64,000 nt of DNA from an uncultured Clostridia bacterium (lineage in GTDB: Bacteria; Bacillota; Clostridia; TANB77; UBA1234). Numbering within the stretch: the stretch's first letter is position 1; every line of letters starts with the position of its first letter. The notes under the pieces were generated by a model. That model did no database searches. It was not told the DNA's origin and worked only from the letters and a program-made list of their open reading frames with translations. The DNA lies in NCBI GenBank assembly GCA_944393265.1, contig CALXZO010000008.1:1-64000 (forward strand), in the 5' to 3' direction. Below are positions 30,701 through 38,401 of the stretch, one piece after another. The position numbers were made by a program, and so were the translations under genes.

Positions 30701-31548
30701 AAAAAGAAAAAGAAAAATTAGAAGAAGTTGTCTTTACGGAAGAGAATTTAAAGAGGCTTGAGAAAAATATAAAACTTACAAATGACGAGAAAAGGACTAT
30801 TAAGGCTCTAGATGACTGTAATTCTAAAATTATAAGTACTTTACATGAAGCATTAAATTATCAGGGAAATCTAGATGAATTTAAACTACAAGATAAATTA
30901 GAAGAAATAAGTAGAGAAGAGAAAAAGCTAGCTCAAGAAGGCTTGAATACACTGATTAGCGACGATAGGACAGGAAATAAAGTATTGCAAATATTTGAAG
31001 CAATTACATCGTCTAAAATTAATGATAGCGAATTTGCGCTTTTGCAACAAAAGAAGGCAATATTGCTTGCGGATTATTTCATTAATAAAAATATTGCAGA
31101 TATAGAGCAGGCGACATATATAATAGAAAGAGGAAAAGTAGAGAAAGGACTTGAGTGTATAAATCAAAAAATAGCAGTAGAAAATAATAAAAAACACGAC
31201 CTTGTAAAGGTAAAAATAATATTAATTTATGAGCTTGTAATGTTGAATAATTATTATAAATCAAGATCAACTATAAAAGACAGTTATTTTAATGATGCGG
31301 AAGCAAAAGAAAAATTGTCAACAGAATTAATTGTATTAGTAACTAATATACTTCCAAATCACGTTATGAAATTAATGAATAAAATTGATACATTAACAGA
31401 TTATCAAAGAAATGAATTGGACGCATTAATGAAACTCCTAACTCAGCAACAACTTAATACGGTAGGAGAACTTATTAATAAAATTGATGGTGGAAAACAA
31501 CGAAGAATGGCACAAAAAATGTATAAGGAAATTACAGGCAAAAAATAA
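24751..31548 (+). CDS. giant repeat protein (19 MucBP-like repeats) without signal peptide
   Basis: 2265 residues. Residues ~1-525 form a non-repetitive N-terminal domain of unknown family with no signal peptide or membrane segment. From about 26337 to 30575 come 19 consecutive beta-rich repeats of about 74 residues. Their pattern is V.I.Y.D.dGN.I..p...xxQVGt.Y.P....ixD..g..W......s..I.V.....N.I.l.Y. This resembles MucBP-like modules, though with a W after G/K. The last ~320 residues are charged and helical (EKEEAEKRAAEEVKRQEKEK, then long helices). The upstream ATG (24688) lacks an RBS, while AAGGGGTGA precedes 24751. Function unknown; no anchor, so a cytosolic, coat-associated or unusually exported role is open. 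Confidence 0.8.
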   Translation: MKNVFSVLEKKLSLLGYNSNIINSVLKKFDLALIERNIENLDKDEVEKIVDIVELEEPNVDIIELFLNIGYDVLKLEVLEGDIAISSTSTAIGTRFAIANYTLSKRNVLMALLSDYTIKILVYKPNPKTQSIYNGITYEEIYKKERDEITKEYYDAFVRNGKVSEKKIRDILTLLASDYVIDELAVTGANPRIKMYDDEQKYAKNLYSYSLRYINVKNNRIEVMNKDADVKRTSKNVTLGMINNDPYIKLDNLPHSANFPLNTFSYCWLNSNQYGQEEISIFVPSKVYNYAMYADMLKNSVEIEKIAGDIIRKLNRESNENLDVEYVKSVLQKLNPELVNPSVDIIHENLNNKVDAIEPIKYRYQVITEPADFEEKLYVTIEDNVSRRYKYKLVENILEDLTTIGSKLEYTDENGELVIKQSIADFNVNAPTAVIRRETFIDINKIPTLLGYIYEDMKYYGTEALPVPSIEVDFYMPQDGGNSNTVMMYNGTSLDFALNNISKQNLFNEAGMIHENAAYIIGGNALPGSTYVKVKYLNSRGEILKENNLGNLFPKTTFLPDIIPLIKDKEGKEWVLEGKEIVPFVVKENPENNVIELKYVEKYAHVNVSFINREGKNIAREKDEIVQVGTTYDFSDKKLFKDSNGDEWKLISARPQKFIVSAVKEKNKIILVYDIEKADVIINYLDKKSNKIAEPKIIQAPVDKKYTAEKIPFIKDEQGLGWKYIETSNPTVVVKKEEENVINLTYEEAKEKVVIRYRNNEGLAVADDKVEFVQVGKKYIPEVDEDITDFQCQEWKLDSITPVELIIAEKVENIIEVKYQPVLANVSVRYVDFNNSPIKNAEIEKVQVGKNYEPGRKIEIVDNYGKTWRYKEKSSTLIVSKREIENSITLKYEPLISQVTIKYYDIEMNEILSPKVESFQVGTKYRPEPLEKVIDSDGRHWIINKDNIPAVVVKKHETENVIPIYYDKRTTKVQLKFYDIFNNELRMPQEVDSQIGAQFERELYLGIVDDKGGKWSLESSEPKNLIVKEANNVFKLIYGEMKAKVLVKHIDVRSQKAVVEDIVTTIKLGGIYVPDIRKKVLDKNKYQWKYIGDENISIIVKENEQENIIILDYEEDTSKVILQYQNESGEKVREDAVKEVQIGKQIKVEAIPKIMDNNGLGWKYISSSVDSKIVEKEGNVVINYYEPLMAIVSQEFINEDGKNIVENKDEKIQVGKKYVPTKIEKLYDSQGCAWIFDSTSVDEIIVADDINKISNKFKKLLLDVTINFKDMDGNLIAEPIVEKRHVGTVYKVELIQNYVDKQDRAWILDNVDYEQIKVTEQTEKNIINVSYKKELVEVTLRFFGDNFVEIAKPQIVKEQIGSMYLPSPNKEIVDNKMLGWRIDEEKIHEFKVQRKVSDNIISLPYVPHLVNVSVEFLETNGNKIIEDNVTKHQIGTKFLPEISDYITDNEDREWINVQKAENKFFSTMKKTEPIVVSKDEEKNKIILYYKPSKTKVTIRFVDPLGAVIKPDEQLEAQIGSIYEAKCDEKLVGIGKVKWVYNPNSKKSIKVGKDPEKNVINLAYEEEKALVIYKYLNEYKEEIKKPKKVLAQIGSIYKAEPENIIEDNEQKVWEYKAKNIGELKVEDDESKNIIEVIYVPLKVDVIIKILNFKGEKIIPNKVVKAQLGSEFTPTMDDTITDEESKLFKLVKYEPASIKVKEVPIASNEEINIFEAKYESVFGEARICFKDVDGNKLRDDEVKQLQVGVIFEPQPIQYVKDKNGIQWQLISEKIDSLRVKEDSSENVISMVYEIAKAEITVKYKDVDGNIIRKSDIYHMEIGKEFVPTIEDEIVDEQNKKWIYSVAEPLKLTVGSINNIINLIYQEKKALVTVIQQTTGGKKLKEDLKIKVQIGSRYVPKVTSKVIYDENNLWRYAYNSPSEIIVSENQNENIIVQYYTDDSSVKDDPNKPYTNPDVAKFIDQELVQEVEKEEAEKRAAEEVKRQEKEKEKLEEVVFTEENLKRLEKNIKLTNDEKRTIKALDDCNSKIISTLHEALNYQGNLDEFKLQDKLEEISREEKKLAQEGLNTLISDDRTGNKVLQIFEAITSSKINDSEFALLQQKKAILLADYFINKNIADIEQATYIIERGKVEKGLECINQKIAVENNKKHDLVKVKIILIYELVMLNNYYKSRSTIKDSYFNDAEAKEKLSTELIVLVTNILPNHVMKLMNKIDTLTDYQRNELDALMKLLTQQQLNTVGELINKIDGGKQRRMAQKMYKEITGKK
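26337..30575 (+). repeat. 19 tandem diverged protein-coding repeats (~222 bp each)
   Basis: Repeat units are recognisable at protein level by Q(V/I)G.(K/T/S).Y or F near the middle and ...N.I.(L/V).Y at the end. They are diverged in DNA sequence, so this is an old array and not a recent tandem duplication. Confidence 0.8.
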
Positions 31549-31560
31549 ATATGTGATAAA

Positions 31561-31650
31561 TTGGACGGAGTTTTTTGACATACTTTCTCTCAAAAACAAT
31601 AGGGACAAGCTTGGTAACCACGGAAGAGTGTGGAAAAAAGCTTGTCCCAT
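31561..31650. repeat. partial GACGGAGTTTTTTGACA repeat and GGGACAAGCTT hairpin
   Basis: One arm of the GACGGAGTTTT family (31564-31580) is followed by an inverted repeat, GGGACAAGCTT and AAGCTTGTCCC. It lies between converging genes and may terminate both. Confidence 0.6.
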
Positions 31651-31664
31651 TTAATTATTAATAA

Positions 31665-32551
31665 TTATTTCTTATTGTAACAATAAATTCTATAATCAAT
31701 ATCCGGAAAAATTAAATCTTTATATTCAATATCTTTTAAATATTTTTTATTGATTTCATCTTTATCAATCATATCCGCAAGGGCATTAAATCTTCCAATG
31801 TGGTCACGGATACGCTTATGTGCATAATCAACCATTGTATTTGCTGTTATTATAAAAGGCCAATCACTACTTTGAGCAAGTAGCAATTCGCGAGCGCATT
31901 GATTTAGTGCTCTTTGTTGGAGTTTGTGAGGCTTTTGATAAACAGTTGCTAAATATTGCATTCTCTCAGCAGCGTTATTAAGATGGTTGTATATATAATC
32001 ATTGCCAGGGTTAAGCCAAACTTCATTATAACCGTGAGCACCCCAGGTGGAAATTGCGGGAGTGCATTGTTGAATATCAGGATATTTATCTAAATATTCG
32101 CTAGGTGTAATTAATTTAAAGGTATCTTGATTATAGTAAATCTTTTTAAATAATACATACAACCAATAAGGACCTTCATACCACCAGTGACCATAAAGCT
32201 CAGCATCATATGGACATGTTATAATAGGTGGGTTCTTCATTTTCCCCGCAGCACCATTAATTTGTTCTATTCTTGAAGAGATAAAATGGTCGGCCTGCAT
32301 TTCAGCCACTGCTTTTGCTTTGCTATCATTATAATATTCTTTGTATGCAGTTTTACCAGTTATTTTATGATATTTAATACCAGTATCGACACGATGACCT
32401 GACTTTGCAACGTATGGCCTGATGTAATTCCAATCAAGCTCGTATCCGATATCTTTATAAAATTCCCTATAATTTGGATCGCCAGGATATCCGCATATTG
32501 AGCTCCAAACTTGTTTTGAGCTTTCCATATCACGCCCGAAAGCAACAAGAC
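31665..32551 (-). CDS. GH57 1,4-alpha-glucan branching enzyme, C-terminal part (downstream of +1 frameshift)
   Basis: Continues the GH57 enzyme in the +1 frame after the CGG at 32553-32551. It starts GLVAFGRDMESSKQVWSS, a conserved GH57/DUF1957 motif, and carries the general-acid Asp in CPYDAELYGHWWYEGPYW. The helical DUF1957 domain with LNQCARELLLAQSSDWPF follows. The ATG at 32528 lies inside the conserved motif and lacks an RBS. Without the upstream part this segment lacks the catalytic nucleophile. Confidence 0.88.
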
Positions 32552-32553
32552 CG
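32551..32553 (-). other. +1 frameshift site at in-frame CGG (GH57 gene, minus strand)
   Basis: On the coding (minus) strand the context is CCA AAT CGG TCT TGT. Skipping the C at 32553 gives CCA AAT GGT CTT GTT GCT TTC GGG, i.e. PNGLVAFG. Triplet reading would stop at TGA after a further CGG GCG. Confidence 0.85.
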
Positions 32554-33261
32554 ATTTGGAGAAATTATTGGAGATAGGGTTCCGTATAAAGGTTTTGGTT
32601 TCGCATATGTTATACCGTGAGTTTCAAGCAAAACATATTGAATACCGAATTCTTTTAAATATGTTTCTAATTCTGGTACATATGCACATTCAGAAAGCCA
32701 CATGCCACGAGGTGCTTTGCCAAAGTACTTTTTGTACATCTGCACACCTATTGCAATTTGTGCTCGAGCTGCAGAAGGAACAACATTTAATAATGGTAAA
32801 AAACCGTGAGTAGCAGGGCATGAAATGATTTCTAAAACACCAATATCTTGAAAGTGCTTAAACGCCTCAACCAAATTGCAATTATATTTTCTTTTATATA
32901 CTTTATAAAATTCGCAAAAATTATAGTGATACATTTTTGCTAAATCGTTTACTTGTTTATCATTTTTTGTTCTTCTAATTTCTTTACCTGCAAGCCTGAC
33001 TCTTTCTAGCAAATATTTAAGATATCTTTCTTGTAATAATTCATCCATTAACATGGTTATAAGTGGAGGAGTAATATTCATAGTTATTCTAAAATCAACC
33101 TTTTCATTTACTAACTTTTCAAAGTTCATTAGTAAAGGAAGATAAGTCTCTGAAATTGCTTCAAACAACCATCTCTCTTCCATATATAATTCACTTTCAG
33201 GGTGTCTAACATACGGTAAGTGCGCATGAAGAACTAAACTTAAATATCCCTTTTCTTTCAT
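32554..33261 (-). CDS. GH57 1,4-alpha-glucan branching enzyme, N-terminal part (upstream of +1 frameshift)
   Basis: Forms alpha-1,6 branches in storage glucan. The N-terminal part starts GYLSLVLHAHLPYVRHPE (the GH57 HxHxP signature) and includes the MNITPPLITML motif. The catalytic nucleophile Glu lies in GMWLSECAYVPELE. The triplet-frame ORF runs on to TGA at 32530 through a non-conserved tail. The general acid lies only in the downstream frame, so neither half can be a complete enzyme alone. ATG follows AAAGGATG. Rejoined length is about 530 residues, normal for the family. Confidence 0.88.
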
Positions 33262-33364
33262 CTATTTCATCCTTTCTATTTTGCTAAAAATATGACGTGA
33301 GCATAATCTCACGTCATTAATTTATACTAAAACCATTGTCAAAATTTTAAAAAGAGCAACTTAC

Positions 33365-34039
33365 TTATTGGTTTTCATGACTTGAGTTGTTCCAATAATT
33401 GTTACTACTAGCATAGAAACCTAAAGAGGTTGAATCTTCATACTGTTCAAATGAACTAACATTCTCCATTGAACTAACACCATTTTCATACCTGCCAAAA
33501 GAACCGTTATTTCTATTATCGACAGAAGCAAGTGGCAAATTAGAATAGTCTTGAGGTATCCATTTTCTTATACGATTATGATCTGCATAATCAGTAGCTT
33601 TACCATATATCGTAAATTTATCGGTAACACTAAGTTTAATACAATTTCTATAAACTATTTCTTCGTTATATTCAACCGGCACAGGAGAATTACGAGGAAC
33701 CTTTGCAGGATTAGAAACGTATATACTAAAAAACTTATTATTAAACTTTCTACCTAACTCAACTTGGTATTCGCAATCAGCATCTTTAACTTCTATATAA
33801 TAATTATTTGCAAAAGGATCTATCTTTAATTCATAAGAATAACCCATTGTTACATTACTTATTTTTAATATAGGAGTAGATTCAGAATAATTAATCTTCT
33901 GTGTTTCTAATAACTTAACAGTTTCAGGCGATACTTCCCAGTATACAAAAATGCGTGTCGGAGATTGAACAAGAAGACGTACTATGGTTTTATTATATTT
34001 ACTTGGTAGTTCGTAATATTCGGATATTGGTAAATACAC
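33365..34039 (-). CDS. DUF4912 domain protein
   Basis: About 224 residues from a GTG with GGAGGGGG nine bases upstream. The ATG at 34069 has no such site. The DUF4912 core is LVQSPTRIFVYWEVSPETV, followed by a beta-rich region and VSNPAKVPRNSPVPVEYNEE, then a low-complexity Ser/Asn tail. DUF4912 proteins often sit beside GH57 branching enzymes in Clostridia, as here. A carbohydrate-related role is inferred from context only. Confidence 0.82.
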   Translation of the reverse strand: MYLPISEYYELPSKYNKTIVRLLVQSPTRIFVYWEVSPETVKLLETQKINYSESTPILKISNVTMGYSYELKIDPFANNYYIEVKDADCEYQVELGRKFNNKFFSIYVSNPAKVPRNSPVPVEYNEEIVYRNCIKLSVTDKFTIYGKATDYADHNRIRKWIPQDYSNLPLASVDNRNNGSFGRYENGVSSMENVSSFEQYEDSTSLGFYASSNNYWNNSSHENQ

Positions 34040-34299
34040 CTTTCCGTGCCCCCTCCATATTTTTATCATTAGCGCTTATACTTACTTATAAATGATATAT
34101 TAAAAGAAAATAAATATCAAGGCTAAATATAAAAAATTTTTTTTTTATTGAAGCAAAATAAAAAATAGCATTAATTTATAAAAAATATTTACAATTAAAT
34201 TTCCTTCATATAAAATAAAAAGTGACTAGAAAACGGAATAGTTTTTAAACGCATATGAAAATAATAAGAAACGTACGAAAAATGAAAGGGGATTTTTTA

Positions 34300-35640
34300 A
34301 TGAAGATTATGATGCTTTCGTGGGAATATCCACCAAGAATTGTTGGAGGCATTGCGAGGGTTGTACATGATTTGTCACACACATTTACAAAGCAGGGGCA
34401 TGAGGTTCATGTTATAACTTATCAAGAAGGCGACACAAAAGAATTTGAAAAAGATGGAGCAGTATTTGTACACAGAGTAACAAATTATCCGATAAATGCG
34501 AATAATTTGATTGATTGGGTTATGCAACTTAATTTCTGTATGATTGAGAAAGCAGCAGATGTAATAAAAGAATATGGAAAATTTAATGTTATTCATGCTC
34601 ATGATTGGTTAGTCGCATATGCTGCACGTGCAATAAAGAGAACATACAATTTGCCTCTTGTTGCTACTATACATGCGACAGAAAGTGGAAGGAATAAAGG
34701 TATACACAACAAGTCGCAAGGATATGTAAATGATGTTGAGTGGATGCTTACATATGAGGCGTCAAATGTAATTTGTAACAGCATGTTTATGAAAAATGAA
34801 ATAAGAAATTTATTTGGAAAGCCAATAGAAAATATTCATGTAGTTCCAAACGGTATAAATGTAAATAAGTTTGATGGTAAAGAGAGAGACTGGGAATTTA
34901 GAAGAAATTATGCTGCCGACTATGAAAAGATTATTTTCTTTGCAGGAAGAATTGTTAATGAAAAAGGAATACAAGTTTTATTAAATGCGGCTCCTAAGAT
35001 ATTATCTAATTATCCTAATGTTAAATTTGTTATAGCAGGACGTGGGCCATGCTTAGATGAATTAAAAGGTTTGACAGAATATTTAGGACTTTCACAGAAA
35101 GTATATTTCACTGGTTATTTGAACGACGTCCAAATAACGAAAATGTATAAAGCTATAGACATTGCGACATTCCCGAGTTTGTATGAGCCGTTTGGAATAG
35201 TAGCATTGGAAGGTATGCTTGCAGGTGCGGCAACAGTTGTTTCTGATGCAGGAGGATTGAATGAAATTGTTTCTCATAGGATAGACGGAATGAAATCGTA
35301 TGCGGGTAATCCTAATTCACTTGCTGATTCTATATTGGAATGTTTGTTTGATGAAGGACTATGTGCACAGATGGCTAAAAATGCTCGTGAAAAAGTTATA
35401 AAAGAATTTAACTGGGACGCAATTAGCAAAAAGACGATGGACGTATATAAAGAATCTATTAAGATGGCAAAAGTAGCCGCAAAGGACAAGGTAAGATTGG
35501 AATCTTTAGCAAACGAAGAAAGCCTTGGAACAGCAACGATGGTAGATGGAAGAGATACTACAATTACAACATATACAACAGATAAAGAAATTAATGTGCT
35601 ACATAACCCAGTAAAACAGAAGTTAGCAAAACAGTCATAA
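34300..35640 (+). CDS. glycogen synthase-like GT4 glycosyltransferase
   Basis: 446 residues. Two Rossmann domains of a GT-B fold: N-terminal MMLSWEYPPRIVGGIARVVH with the glucan-binding GG motif, and the C-terminal GRIVNEKGIQVLLNA and PSLYEPFGIVALEGMLAG (E-x7-E). This type is the GT4 glycogen/starch synthase of Clostridia and Archaea. It is divergent from the DUF4912-GH57 genes and clearly part of the same glucan module. The ATG at 34300 follows AAAGGGGA; the upstream ATG at 34255 has none. Function as true glycogen synthase is likely but not proven. Confidence 0.85.
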   Translation: MKIMMLSWEYPPRIVGGIARVVHDLSHTFTKQGHEVHVITYQEGDTKEFEKDGAVFVHRVTNYPINANNLIDWVMQLNFCMIEKAADVIKEYGKFNVIHAHDWLVAYAARAIKRTYNLPLVATIHATESGRNKGIHNKSQGYVNDVEWMLTYEASNVICNSMFMKNEIRNLFGKPIENIHVVPNGINVNKFDGKERDWEFRRNYAADYEKIIFFAGRIVNEKGIQVLLNAAPKILSNYPNVKFVIAGRGPCLDELKGLTEYLGLSQKVYFTGYLNDVQITKMYKAIDIATFPSLYEPFGIVALEGMLAGAATVVSDAGGLNEIVSHRIDGMKSYAGNPNSLADSILECLFDEGLCAQMAKNAREKVIKEFNWDAISKKTMDVYKESIKMAKVAAKDKVRLESLANEESLGTATMVDGRDTTITTYTTDKEINVLHNPVKQKLAKQS

Positions 35641-35665
35641 TAAAAATAAGATTATACAAAAAATG

Positions 35666-35730
35666 AAAATCTCAAACCGAAAGTATCAAGTAATTATGAT
35701 ACTTTGCAAGGTTTGAGATTTTGTTTTTAG
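35666..35730 (+). terminator. terminator after the GT4 gene
   Basis: AAAATCTCAAACC and GGTTTGAGATTTT enclose a second, inner hairpin (AAGTATCA/TGATACTT), followed by TGTTTTT. Confidence 0.85.
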
Positions 35731-35850
35731 TAACTAAGGGGACTTCCGTCAAATAAATGTAAAAAAATAAAAGTAATAATATTTTTAAGCGGGCATATAA
35801 ATTAACTAAAGTTACGTGTACAAACTTAAATTAATAAAGGAGGGTATATA

Positions 35851-36549
35851 ATGAATAATTATAGTATATATCATGATATAGCTACGCGCACGAATGGTGA
35901 TATATATATTGGCGTTGTGGGTCCAGTGAGAACAGGTAAGTCTACATTTATAAAAAATTTTATGGATATTGCGGTTTTGCCTAATATAAGAGATGAGTTC
36001 AAAAAAGAACGTGCAAGAGATGAATTACCGCAGAGCTCAAATGGCAAGACGATAATGACAACAGAACCTAAATTTGTACCAAATGAAGCAGTTGAAGTAG
36101 TTATAGATAATGTAAAGTTTAACATGAGAATGATAGATTGTGTAGGTTACTTAGTAAATGGAGCAATAGGTCATTTGGAAGGCGATGTCCCAAGAATGGT
36201 AAATACTCCATGGTATGAAGAACAAATACCTTTTGAAGAAGCTGCTGAAATTGGAACGAGAAAAGTAATAGAGGAACATTCAACGATAGGAATATTAGTT
36301 ACTACAGATGGTAGCGTTACAGAGTTATCGAGAGGAGATTATATTGAAGCTGAAGAAAGGGTCGCAAAAGAATTAAAAGAGCAGCATAAGCCTTTCGTAA
36401 TTGTGTTAAATACTACTAACCCTGCATCAGATGATACGAAAAAATTATGCGGAGAGTTGGAGAAAAAATATGATGCATCAGTATATCCTGCAAACTGCTC
36501 AATGCTTTCTGAAAATGATATTACTGAGATACTGCGGGAAAATTTTATA
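35851..36549 (+). CDS. spoIVA: SpoIVA, NTPase part (upstream of +1 frameshift)
   Basis: N-terminal half of the spore-coat basement-layer ATPase SpoIVA. It opens with IYHDIATRTNGDIYIGVVGPVRTGKST, the P-loop typical of this family, and continues through IDCVGYLVNGAIGH (Walker B region) and TTDGSVTELSRGDYIEAEERV. Triplet reading ends at TGA 36550-36552, five codons after the CGG at 36535, mid-way through the conserved LYEFPV region, which is found intact in the +1 frame. Start ATG follows AAGGAGGGTATATA. The family is essential for coat assembly, so a full-length product is expected. Confidence 0.9.
36535..36537 (+). other. +1 frameshift site at in-frame CGG (spoIVA)
   Basis: Context GAG ATA CTG CGG GAA. 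Skipping C36535 gives GAG ATA CTG GGG AAA ATT TTA TAT GAG TTT, i.e. EILGKILYEF, matching the SpoIVA sequence (LxxxLYEFPV). Triplet reading stops five codons later. Confidence 0.88.
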
Positions 36550-37327
36550 TGAGTTTCCAGTAAATGAGATAGATATAAACTTGCCATCATGGGTTGAAAC
36601 CTTAGAATCTTCACACTGGCTAAGAAAGAATATATTAGATATAGCTAAAACTAAATTTACAATGATACAAAATTTAAGGCAAATAAAAAATGTGCTAAAT
36701 GATATTCAAACTGAAGAGATGATTGATTCATTAAATGTAAATGAAATACACTTAGGAGATGGGATAGCGGAAATAGAAATGGCATTAAACAATAATCTCT
36801 TCTATAAAATATTAACGGAAATGTCAGGCTTTGAAGTAAAGGAAGAAGCCGACTTATTTACCATAGTAACTTCGCTTGCACAAAGCAAAAAAAGCTATGA
36901 CAAAATAGAAATTGCATTAAACGATGTAAAGAGAAAAGGATATGGAATAGTAAATCCCGATATGGAAGATTTAACATTGGAAGAACCGGAGATAGTAAAA
37001 CAAGGCTCAAAGTTTGGGGTAAAATTAAGAGCAAAGGCACCAAGTTTGCATATAATAAGGGCGGAAATAGAGACAGAAATCTCACCTATAGTTGGAAGTG
37101 AAAAACAATCAGAAGAATTAGTAAACTATTTAATGAAAGAATTTGAAGATGACCCGGTGCAAATATGGAAATCAAACATATTTGGAAAATCTCTTCATGA
37201 ATTAGTAAATGAAGGATTGCAAAACAAGCTTTATAAAATGCCAGAAGATGCGCAATGCAAGCTGCAAGAGACCTTAGAGCGAATAATAAATGAAGGCAGT
37301 GGTGGGCTAATTTGCATAATACTTTAA
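36536..37327 (+). CDS. spoIVA: SpoIVA, middle and C-terminal polymerisation domain (downstream of +1 frameshift)
   Basis: Continues spoIVA: LYEFPVNEIDINLPSWVETL, then EEPEIVKQGSKFGVKLRAKAPS, SEKQSEELVNYLMKEFEDDP and the invariant C-terminus ETLERIINEGSGGL..IIL. These regions are needed for self-assembly and for anchoring via SpoVM in the known system. The long ORF of this frame has an ATG at 36431, inside the NTPase part with a nonsense translation until 36535, so it is not a plausible start. Rejoined length is about 490 residues, the normal SpoIVA size. Confidence 0.9.
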   Translation, partial: GKILYEFPVNEIDINLPSWVETLESSHWLRKNILDIAKTKFTMIQNLRQIKNVLNDIQTEEMIDSLNVNEIHLGDGIAEIEMALNNNLFYKILTEMSGFEVKEEADLFTIVTSLAQSKKSYDKIEIALNDVKRKGYGIVNPDMEDLTLEEPEIVKQGSKFGVKLRAKAPSLHIIRAEIETEISPIVGSEKQSEELVNYLMKEFEDDPVQIWKSNIFGKSLHELVNEGLQNKLYKMPEDAQCKLQETLERIINEGSGGLICIIL

Positions 37328-37351
37328 TTAAAAAGAAATAAAAACTTTAAC

Positions 37352-37390
37352 AAAAGCAATTACATTAATTAATAATGTAGTTGCTTTTTA
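37352..37390 (+). terminator. terminator after spoIVA
   Basis: AAAAGCAATTACATT and AATGTAGTTGCTTTTT form a long hairpin with a T run. Confidence 0.85.
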
Positions 37391-37565
37391 GTGTATTGAC
37401 AATAAGATTTAACGTGTGGATACATTTTTTAAATTAGACATATCCAAAATGGATTGCTACAATACTTATGAGACTTGCTGAGAATAACTAAAATATCGTA
37501 GTAAATTAAGAAAAATAAAAAATCAATGTATAAATGTCCGCTTCGCCGAAAAATCAAAAAAACAG

Positions 37566-37595
37566 TTGACAAAGCAGTAGGCAAGATAGTATAAT
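37566..37595 (+). promoter_or_regulatory. promoter of rplU operon
   Basis: TTGACA (37566-37571) and TATAAT (37590-37595), spacing 18. Otherwise the stretch 37391-37565 shows no gene. Confidence 0.8.
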
Positions 37596-37599
37596 GCTA

Positions 37600-37690
37600 A
37601 GCGTGTAATCCGCCTAATTATGGTCATAAATATTAGCGTTGCTAATTACCTAAGTAAAGAGATTAGCGAGTTTTATGTGAAGGGGGTGCT
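37600..37690 (+). promoter_or_regulatory. rplU 5' leader (possible L21 leader)
   Basis: About 90 bases of untranslated leader between the promoter and rplU, with a small TTAGC/GCTAA hairpin and a later repeat of ATTAGCG. Its place fits the known autoregulatory L21 leader. A covariance-model search would be needed to confirm it. Confidence 0.4.
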
Positions 37691-37694
37691 TTTG

Positions 37695-38051
37695 ATGTAC
37701 GCAATAATCGAAGCATGTGGCAAACAATACAAAGTGTCTGAAGGCGATGAAGTTTTCTTAGAAAAATTAGAAAATGCTGAAGGCGAAAAAGTAGTGTTTG
37801 AAAATGTATTATTAATTTCAGATGGTGACAAAGTTAAAGTTGGAACGCCAACTGTAAAAAATGCTAAAGTTGAAGCAACTGTTGTATCACACGGAAAAGG
37901 TAAGAAGATAGTTGTATTCAAGTATAAGGCGAAGAAAAATGAAAGAAAGAAACAAGGTCACAGACAACCATATACTAAAGTAAAGATTGAAAAAATCAGT
38001 CAAAGAGCTAGTACTAAAAAGTCTGCAGCAGCGGAAGAAGTCGCTGAATAA
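37695..38051 (+). CDS. rplU: 50S ribosomal protein L21
   Basis: 118 residues beginning [20 protein letters not shown] with the C-terminal [22 protein letters not shown] typical of L21, plus a short Ser/Ala/Glu extension. The ATG is behind AAGGGGGTG. A longer in-frame ATG at 37620 lies in the leader and lacks an RBS. The prp/ysxB gene usually found between rplU and rpmA in Firmicutes is absent: only 44 bases separate the two. Confidence 0.95.
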   Translation: MYAIIEACGKQYKVSEGDEVFLEKLENAEGEKVVFENVLLISDGDKVKVGTPTVKNAKVEATVVSHGKGKKIVVFKYKAKKNERKKQGHRQPYTKVKIEKISQRASTKKSAAAEEVAE

Positions 38052-38095
38052 TTGATATATGCAAATTTTAAAAGATTTCGAAAGGAGTGAGAAGA

Positions 38096-38356
38096 ATGGC
38101 ACATAAAAAAGGTATGGGTAGTACCAAAAACGGACGTGATAGTGAGTCGAAAAGACTTGGTGCCAAAAGAGCCGATGGACAATTTGTTTTAGCTGGAAAC
38201 ATATTAGTAAGGCAAAGAGGAACAAAAATACATCCAGGTAAAAATGTTGGAATCGGAAGTGATGATACTCTATACGCTAAAGCAGATGGTGTAGTAAAGT
38301 TTGAAAGAAAAGGTAAAGATAAAAAGCAAGTAAGTATCATTGCAGAAAATAAATAG
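38096..38356 (+). CDS. rpmA: 50S ribosomal protein L27 (without cleavable N-terminal extension)
   Basis: 86 residues starting [19 protein letters not shown], i.e. directly at the mature L27 N-terminus. Most Firmicutes have an extra segment of about 9 residues ending in FF that Prp removes. The ATG has AAAGGAGTGAGAAG upstream. A terminator follows immediately. Confidence 0.96.
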   Translation: MAHKKGMGSTKNGRDSESKRLGAKRADGQFVLAGNILVRQRGTKIHPGKNVGIGSDDTLYAKADGVVKFERKGKDKKQVSIIAENK

Positions 38357-38366
38357 GAAAATAAAG

Positions 38367-38401
38367 ATGCTCTAGAAACACTAAGCTAGAGCATTTTTTT
38401 T
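38367..38401 (+). terminator. terminator after rpmA
   Basis: ATGCTCTAG and CTAGAGCAT, then TTTTTTT. Confidence 0.9.

Noticed and set aside
36431-36535. Independent start of the SpoIVA C-terminal part at ATG 36431
   Set aside because: The first 35 codons in that frame overlap the conserved NTPase region in the other frame and match nothing.
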